11,326 nucleotides of DNA from contig CALEKY010000127.1 in NCBI GenBank assembly GCA_937902995.1, positions 1 to 11,326 of the forward strand, in the 5' to 3' direction. Positions 7,387 to 11,326 of the stretch are shown one piece after another. The first letter of the stretch is position 1. Each line of letters begins with the position of its first letter. Origin of the DNA: an uncultured Sinobacteraceae bacterium. GTDB taxonomy: Bacteria; Pseudomonadota; Gammaproteobacteria; Steroidobacterales; Steroidobacteraceae. The position numbers were made by a program, and so were the translations under genes. The notes below the pieces were generated by a model. That model searched no databases, was not told the origin of the DNA, and saw nothing but the letters and a program-made list of their open reading frames with translations.

Positions 7387-8088
7387 TTACTTCTTCAACA
7401 GTTTGTCGAGCGCCCGAAGACACTTCTCGCGCGCCGCAGGAATGTCACCTTCGAGCGCATCTTCTTCGCTGTCCCACTTGATGCCGAAACGCTTGCCGAG
7501 CACGTACTGGACGGCCAGCACGATCCAACCGGCGACGGCGTCGTCTGTCTCGGCGACGAGACCTTCATGCAGGCTCTTGAGCACTGCATTCTTCAAGCGC
7601 TTGGCGTGCTCGTAGAACTGGTAATGTGCCGTCGCTGCGGTACGTCGAACGAACGCGTCCTCGTCCTTGAGTAGCCGCTCGTTGAGCAGGTCGAGGTCTT
7701 CGCGTTCGCCCAACCAGCCGAGCACGTAGCAACCGACGTGGCGCGTGTTCGGATCGGGTGATTTCAGCGCCTCGCGCGCCATCGGTACGGCTGCAGGATG
7801 TTCGATGCGTCCGAGCAAGTGCACGAGATCGGCACGCATCGTCTCGTCTTGCTCGTGCTCGGCCTTTTCCAGCAGAAAGCTTCCGATCTGCGGTCCGCGC
7901 TTGATGAAGGCCGCGCGCAACATGAGATAGAGCTGACGATTCGTGCGGTCGCGCAGACATCGATAATGAAACTCCAACACGTCTCGATCGCTGGAGGCGA
8001 GCAGCGCCTTCACGAGCGCGTTGTGCGCGGCGAAGTCGTCGGTCTTGCTCGCTGCAAGATACTGCTGCTCTAGCGCGCTTACGTTCAT
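7387..8088 (-). CDS. Small HEAT-repeat protein, candidate partner or immunity protein of the adjacent HNH-like protein
   Basis: This 233-residue soluble protein consists of helical repeats. The clearest lie at about 83-160, where DLVHLLGRIEHPAAVPMARE, TRHVGCYVLGWLGEREDLD and AFVRRTAATAHYQF give three consecutive HEAT-like helix pairs. The C-terminal part (about 183-233) has AVAGWIVLAVQYVLGKRFGI and an acidic stretch before a Lys-rich end. There is no signal peptide, membrane segment or catalytic motif. It directly follows the HNH-like gene (30 bases) and precedes the TIGR02270-type gene by four bases. A gene immediately downstream of a nuclease-like effector candidate, encoding a cytoplasmic protein-binding solenoid, is in the right place and compartment for immunity, but a loading or scaffold role is equally possible. 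A GAGAG motif six bases before the ATG supports the start. Confidence 0.82.
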   Translation of the reverse strand: MNVSALEQQYLAASKTDDFAAHNALVKALLASSDRDVLEFHYRCLRDRTNRQLYLMLRAAFIKRGPQIGSFLLEKAEHEQDETMRADLVHLLGRIEHPAAVPMAREALKSPDPNTRHVGCYVLGWLGEREDLDLLNERLLKDEDAFVRRTAATAHYQFYEHAKRLKNAVLKSLHEGLVAETDDAVAGWIVLAVQYVLGKRFGIKWDSEEDALEGDIPAAREKCLRALDKLLKK

Positions 8089-8118
8089 ACGAATCTCTCG
8101 CTTGCGGTGCCCCGCAGG

Positions 8119-8499
8119 TCACCTCGGATAGTCATGGTACTGCTGTCCGCAGGGCCGATGGCGCTTGCGATGTTCGGAGCGCCGTTGCGTCTTCAGATTG
8201 TCCGCGACGTCGAGCTTGCAGCGTTCTCCCTTGGATTTCGTATAGAGCGGCACTTCGTGCGACACCTCGTAGCCGGAAGGAACGAGATTGCCGTTGTGCT
8301 TCTTGATGAACTTGCGCGCCCGGTCGCTCAAGCCGCTGTTCGGATCGTCGGCGTCGCGCAGCAGCGCCTTGCGGCGTTCGGACTTGTCGCGCTGATATTT
8401 GCCGGTGTCGTGCTGCTTGCGCCCGCAATACGGACACTTGGCTTCTTGGTCCGTCGATGGAATGGCCGGCGGGAGAACGCCGGACGTCACGTCGGTCAT
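8119..8499 (-). CDS. Zinc-knuckle/HNH-like protein, candidate nuclease effector
   Basis: The 126-residue, strongly basic protein looks like a compact HNH (treble-clef) nuclease. A CPYCGRKQH knuckle (residues 22-30) resembles the first metal-binding half of McrA-type HNH domains. A variable helix-rich stretch follows, then YEVSHEVPLY (77-86) with His81 as candidate catalytic His, DNL (100-102) with Asn101, and a His/Cys-rich tail: EHRKRH (109-114), PCG (116-118) and QYHDYPR (120-126). Further metal ligands may be Cys94 and Cys117. It has no signal peptide. The start lies seven bases after the stop of the DUF4150 PAAR-like gene, the usual place for cargo of such a tip, and a HEAT protein follows. 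The order Cys-pair, His, Asn, His is what I can see; DNA cleavage and delivery are inferred. It could instead be a domesticated or structural zinc protein. Confidence 0.68.
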   Translation of the reverse strand: MTDVTSGVLPPAIPSTDQEAKCPYCGRKQHDTGKYQRDKSERRKALLRDADDPNSGLSDRARKFIKKHNGNLVPSGYEVSHEVPLYTKSKGERCKLDVADNLKTQRRSEHRKRHRPCGQQYHDYPR

Positions 8500-8506
8500 G
8501 TCGCGA

Positions 8507-8887
8507 TCATCCCACCGCGTTCTTGTCGTTGTGGGTGAGCATGTCGCCCATGCGGCAGACGTTCTTACCTTCGAACTTCACGTCGAAGGAGTACAGCATG
8601 AACTCGCACTTACCCTTGATCTTTCCTGATGCCACGCCACCCGCCGAGCCCGCTTCGTCGCCGGTGCTCATTTTGTAGTTGGAGCCTTTGAGCATGGTCG
8701 AGCAGCCTTGCACTTTCACCGACGAGCTGCCTTGCGTGGTATCGGCCGACATGCCGATGTTCGGATAGGGCACCGGCACCGGACCGCCGGGTGTCGGCGT
8801 CTTGCACACGTCCGGAAAGACCATGCTCATGCCGCCGCTTTGCTGATGGGACAGCCCCATGAAATTTGCAGTCACCGTCGATGGCAT
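8507..8887 (-). CDS. DUF4150 PAAR-like T6SS spike-tip protein
   Basis: PAAR proteins form the sharp tip on the VgrG trimer and carry effectors or recruit them. This 126-residue protein is of the DUF4150 (PAAR-like) kind. It has FPDVCKTPTPGGPVPVPYPN (residues 24-43), which is the hallmark, then DTTQGSSSVKVQGC (49-62), a Gly-rich turn region with TGDEAGSAGG (75-84) and a C-terminal CRMGDMLTHNDKN (111-123) containing conserved His and Cys positions. There is no C-terminal toxin extension, so cargo would be separate; the next gene encodes an HNH-like protein. A good Shine-Dalgarno sequence (AGGA, six bases before ATG) supports the start. Together with the DUF2169 gene upstream this is a recognisable adaptor plus tip combination. 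Confidence 0.92.
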   Translation of the reverse strand: MPSTVTANFMGLSHQQSGGMSMVFPDVCKTPTPGGPVPVPYPNIGMSADTTQGSSSVKVQGCSTMLKGSNYKMSTGDEAGSAGGVASGKIKGKCEFMLYSFDVKFEGKNVCRMGDMLTHNDKNAVG

Positions 8888-8893
8888 AGCGGA

Positions 8894-8897
8894 TCCT
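8894..8897 (-). promoter_or_regulatory. Ribosome-binding site of the DUF4150 gene
   Basis: AGGA on the minus strand, six bases upstream of the ATG at 8887. It lies in the 37-base gap after the ketosynthase-like gene and is one of the clearest Shine-Dalgarno matches in the window, so the spike tip may be translated independently of its upstream neighbour. Confidence 0.6.
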
Positions 8898-8924
8898 GAT
8901 GTGTTCGGTTACGAGCCTTCATGT

Positions 8925-9974
8925 TCAAATCGGTCCGAGCGCAACGGCGCCGCGCGCACCGTGATCGTCCGAAGCGACGCACAACGCCGTTTCCCGCAAG
9001 ATTCCCTTGGCGAGGAACGTTGCGGCGAGATTGATCGAGAGCGCGCCCCAGGCGCTGCCGACGTCGCCGAAGAATTCGGCCGGATGCCACAGCTCGCGAT
9101 CGCGCGGCGCGCTTTGTAAACAGCGCGCGGACGCATTCGCCCATTCTTTCGCGCGATAGAACTCGCCGTTCATATCCGAGAAGACTGCGCCGATCGTTTC
9201 GGGCCGCACGCGCTGGAGCACTTGGCGCAGCGCCGAAGTCATGCCTTGGGCTCGGGTCGGTGTATCCGTCAGCGCGGTGTCGGCTTCTTCGGCGAGGCCG
9301 ATCGCCAGCACGCGTGCAACAGGCACATGGCGTCGATCGCGTGCGGCGCGTTCCGATTCGACGAGAAAGAATCCGACGCCTTCGCCGGGCGCCAGCGCTT
9401 GATGACGGCCGTACGTATCGGATTTCAGCCGGGCGCGCAGCTCCAACCAATCGAGCGTCGTTTCATCGAGCAACGAATCGACGGCGCCGACGATGCACTG
9501 CGCGTAGGGATCCTGAACCAGGATGTGCGCTGCAGCCAGCAGCGCTTGAAAGGCGGAGGCATTGCCTTGCATGAAATATTGCACCGGCAGGCGCTGCGGG
9601 ATATCGCAATGCGCCAACAAGCGCTCGCCGAGATCCGCGGGCTCGCCTTCGTATCTGGGGCCGGGCCGCTCCGGGTGCGCGACGCCGAGCAACACATGCA
9701 ACGGTGCTTTGGGATCGATCGCTCCGGGCGTCGCAGACAATCGTGCGAACGATTCGAAGGCGAGCGCTTGAAGGCGCTCTTCCTGGTCCGCGGGCTCGCC
9801 GTCCTCCCACTCGAATGCGATGCGAGCGGCTTGGATCGGATTGCCCTCGTCATCCAAGTAGTCTTCGTAGATCGCGACACGAGCGATGCCTGCGCGTACG
9901 GCCGCAGCCGTGCTGGCCGCGCAGCCGCCGACGGCGGTGATGCTGTTCATCGCTGTGATGACGATGCCGCTCAT
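8925..9974 (-). CDS. Beta-ketoacyl-synthase (thiolase-fold) protein lacking the catalytic triad, T6SS-associated
   Basis: The 349-residue protein begins like a ketosynthase (IVITAMNSITAVGG, 4-17) and keeps the core of the fold: QGNASAFQALLAAAHIL (136-152), IVGAVDSLLD (161-170), then GEGVGFFLVESE (197-208) and GALSINLAATFLAKG (310-324). The active-site positions are changed. Where ketosynthases have the nucleophilic Cys in an Ala-Cys-x-Ser context, this has Asn138 (GNAS). The first catalytic His region (His-Gly-Thr-Gly-Thr) is replaced by SDMNGE (266-271), and the second (Gly-His) by GDVG (303-306). It is also shorter than the usual 410 or so residues. It therefore probably does not condense acyl chains; a structural or acyl-binding role in effector loading is my inference. 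The gene starts three bases after the DUF2169 stop. From memory, ketosynthase-like genes recur beside DUF2169 genes in T6SS islands. Fold assignment is good; function is unknown. Confidence 0.8.
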   Translation of the reverse strand: MSGIVITAMNSITAVGGCAASTAAAVRAGIARVAIYEDYLDDEGNPIQAARIAFEWEDGEPADQEERLQALAFESFARLSATPGAIDPKAPLHVLLGVAHPERPGPRYEGEPADLGERLLAHCDIPQRLPVQYFMQGNASAFQALLAAAHILVQDPYAQCIVGAVDSLLDETTLDWLELRARLKSDTYGRHQALAPGEGVGFFLVESERAARDRRHVPVARVLAIGLAEEADTALTDTPTRAQGMTSALRQVLQRVRPETIGAVFSDMNGEFYRAKEWANASARCLQSAPRDRELWHPAEFFGDVGSAWGALSINLAATFLAKGILRETALCVASDDHGARGAVALGPI

Positions 9975-9977
9975 GAG

Positions 9978-10991
9978 CTACGCCGCTCGTTGCCGCGCAC
10001 GCGAGTCGAGCCAGGAACTCGACACCGTGATCTCGGTCAATCGCGATGGCTGCGAGCCGACTTCGATCGAGCATCCCCACACGACGCTGTAGCGGTTGTG
10101 CTCGGGCTCGAGAATGACCGTCCAAATTTCCGCTTTGCGACGCGAGATTTGTCCGCGCAGCAATGCATCGATCCAAATCGCAATGCCAGGCAGACGGAAT
10201 CGCAACGGACCGCGCGGCGAGAGATTGATCAGCTCGACCGGCTCGTCGCCGACGAGAAAGCCGTCGCATACCAAGCCTGGCGATGCGCAGTTGAAGAAGC
10301 GCATGTCGAAATCGGCAGGCAACAGCGGAAATTGTTCTTCTTGCCAGCGATCGTCATAGGTTCCGGCATAGGCGCGACGCGGCTGCCACGACGGTGCGAT
10401 GAAGCCGCAGCCTGCCGGTGTCGGTCGATCGTCCCATGAGCTGATGAGACGCTGCGGATCTTCGATGTTGGGAACAGGTTGGCCGCTTGCCGAGCGCTTG
10501 TTGAGGAAGAATCCTCGGCCGACCGGATTCGCAGCAACGAACTCCGGAGATTCCGGTGCGCTGCCGCCGTATGCGCGCTCGTAAATGAGCGGCATGGACG
10601 TGAAGAGCTCGGGTTTCGATGGCGATCCGCCGTCCCAGACGCGATCGCCGAACACGACAAGTCGTTTGTGAACGGGACCGACTCGCAAGCTCACTTCCAA
10701 TTCTCGAACCGGCTCGCCGTTCGGGCTGAATGCTTGGCCGACCAAGCCGACGTCCGTCGAGTTTTTTCCCATGACGAGATCGCAGGGATAGCGAACGCTC
10801 GAGTCGGCAGGCTCGCCGTAGTGCACGTCCTGGCAATGAATCGGAATCTGCTCGGGTGTAGGCTCCATCGCGTCATCCGCGCGGATGACGAACGTGCCTT
10901 TCACGGCGACACCGACGATGTTCGCACCGCGTGGGTCGGTGAAGAGTCCCAGCAGCGCCGGCAGCGGCGTCTTGTTCTGGATCTGGAACAT
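9978..10991 (-). CDS. DUF2169 T6SS adaptor/chaperone-like protein
   Basis: DUF2169 proteins are T6SS accessory factors. The Agrobacterium example (Atu3641) links a PAAR-containing effector to its VgrG, so the likely job here is loading the DUF4150 tip and its cargo. The 337-residue product carries the family's conserved blocks: VAVKGTFVI (28-36), YERAYGG (137-143), NPVGRGFF (155-162), PAGCGFIAPSWQPRR (192-206), AGTYDDRWQ (209-217) and PLLPADFDMRFFNCA (222-236). I start it at 10991 (MFQIQNKTPLPALLG), where the family usually begins and a TAAGG Shine-Dalgarno lies eight bases upstream; the frame is open further but that part overlaps the upstream gene and has no family similarity. It is soluble and has no signal peptide. 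It is followed after three bases by the ketosynthase-like gene, so the two are probably made together. Confidence 0.93.
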   Translation of the reverse strand: MFQIQNKTPLPALLGLFTDPRGANIVGVAVKGTFVIRADDAMEPTPEQIPIHCQDVHYGEPADSSVRYPCDLVMGKNSTDVGLVGQAFSPNGEPVRELEVSLRVGPVHKRLVVFGDRVWDGGSPSKPELFTSMPLIYERAYGGSAPESPEFVAANPVGRGFFLNKRSASGQPVPNIEDPQRLISSWDDRPTPAGCGFIAPSWQPRRAYAGTYDDRWQEEQFPLLPADFDMRFFNCASPGLVCDGFLVGDEPVELINLSPRGPLRFRLPGIAIWIDALLRGQISRRKAEIWTVILEPEHNRYSVVWGCSIEVGSQPSRLTEITVSSSWLDSRARQRAA

Positions 10992-10999
10992 CCGCTCAG

Positions 11000-11003
11000 C
11001 CTT
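11000..11003 (-). promoter_or_regulatory. Ribosome-binding site that fixes the DUF2169 start
   Basis: AAGG on the minus strand eight bases before the ATG at 10991. It overlaps the TAA stop of the upstream gene (11004-11002), which favours translational reinitiation and the shorter start over the longer open frame. Confidence 0.6.
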
Positions 11004-11326
11004 AATTGAGCTGAATCGATCCGCCCTTGATGCGATGCGGCCCGATCGATCGGCTCGAAATCGTCTCGCCGTCGACGAAGATCTCGCCCGTGTGCAAGAG
11101 CCGTATCGATGCCTTGCCGCAACGGAGTACGAGCTCTTGCTTGGCGGAGAGGACGAAGCGCTCGCCATCGGCCTCGACCTCGACCGATTCGTTGCGCGGC
11201 AGCTTCGCACGGCCGTCCTGTTCGTGCAGACAGCCGAGCACGATCGGACGCTGCGGATCGCCGTTTTCGAATGCCAACACCACGTCGCGTCCGACGTGGG
11301 CGGTGTGCAGGTCGATCATGCGCTTG
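11002..11326 (-). CDS. DUF6484-type T6SS-associated protein, C-terminal part, cut by the right edge
   Basis: The visible 107 residues contain the signature I associate with the DUF6484 family: VGRDVVLAFENGDPQRPIVLG (about residues 11-31 of the visible part), followed by CLHEQD. A short beta-rich tail follows, with the repeated turns VLSAKQELVLRCGKASIRLL and HTGEIFVDGETISSRS, resembling the repetitive strands at the ends of VgrG-like spike proteins. The frame is open through the window edge and a Met at 11319 falls inside the conserved block, so the true start is to the right. The function of this family is not known to me; its genes sit next to DUF2169 and PAAR genes in T6SS islands. The stop is ten bases before the DUF2169 start. 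The alternative is the C-terminus of a VgrG-related protein. Confidence 0.75.
   Translation of the reverse strand, partial: KRMIDLHTAHVGRDVVLAFENGDPQRPIVLGCLHEQDGRAKLPRNESVEVEADGERFVLSAKQELVLRCGKASIRLLHTGEIFVDGETISSRSIGPHRIKGGSIQLN

Noticed and set aside
9222..10439. A 405-residue open frame on the plus strand across the ketosynthase-like and DUF2169 genes
   Set aside because: It is antisense to two genes with strong family motifs, and its composition is typical of a shadow frame.
10992..11210. N-terminal extension of the DUF2169 protein to a start at 11210
   Set aside because: The extension lies inside the DUF6484-type gene, and the Shine-Dalgarno at 11003-11000 and family N-terminus both support 10991.
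1..11326. A search by eye for CRISPR repeats, tRNA/rRNA genes, insertion-sequence ends and integrase genes
   Set aside because: None could be supported; the window is filled with tightly packed minus-strand coding sequence.

Overview
The window is a GC-rich stretch (roughly 60% by eye), and every gene I can support lies on the minus strand. It is part of a type VI secretion system (T6SS) locus from a Proteobacterium. TssJ, TssK, a TssL with a fused OmpA-like domain, and TssM identify the proteobacterial contractile system. I cannot name the genus; a GC-rich beta- or gammaproteobacterium is plausible but not shown. Transcription runs from the right edge (11326) to the left edge (1). Most gaps are 3-55 bases; the longest, 127 bases, lies between tssJ and tssK. 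There is no stretch over 300 bases without a gene, and I saw no tRNA, rRNA, CRISPR array, insertion sequence or convincing terminator.

In transcription order, the right half (11326-6141) is a spike/effector-loading module. It contains the C-terminal part of a DUF6484 protein, a DUF2169 adaptor-like protein, a beta-ketoacyl-synthase-fold protein that has lost its catalytic residues, and a DUF4150 PAAR-like spike tip. These are followed by a small zinc-knuckle/HNH-like protein (candidate nuclease effector), a small HEAT-repeat protein, and a larger HEAT-like protein of the TIGR02270 type. Next comes a 205-residue protein with a cysteine-peptidase/amidase-like Cys-His pattern and no signal peptide, which is a candidate peptidoglycan-targeting effector or accessory enzyme.

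The left half (5462-1) is the structural and regulatory core: an FHA-domain protein (TagH/Fha type), the outer-membrane lipoprotein TssJ, the baseplate protein TssK, TssL carrying a peptidoglycan-binding OmpA domain, and the first 174 residues of TssM with its Walker A motif. TssJ-TssL-TssM form the envelope-spanning complex and TssK links it to the baseplate. The FHA protein probably reads a phosphothreonine on a partner; a Thr-Val-Leu-Arg-Pro motif near the TssL N-terminus is an obvious candidate. The DUF2169/DUF4150 pair would load a cargo onto the VgrG tip. VgrG, the sheath (TssB/C), Hcp, ClpV and any Ser/Thr kinase or phosphatase are not in this window.

The most interesting material is the 9974-5518 block: a catalytically dead ketosynthase fold, a PAAR-like tip directly followed by an HNH-like protein, two consecutive HEAT-repeat proteins, and an unassigned papain/NlpC-like protein. 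No classical immunity gene is obvious, so a HEAT protein may fill that role.
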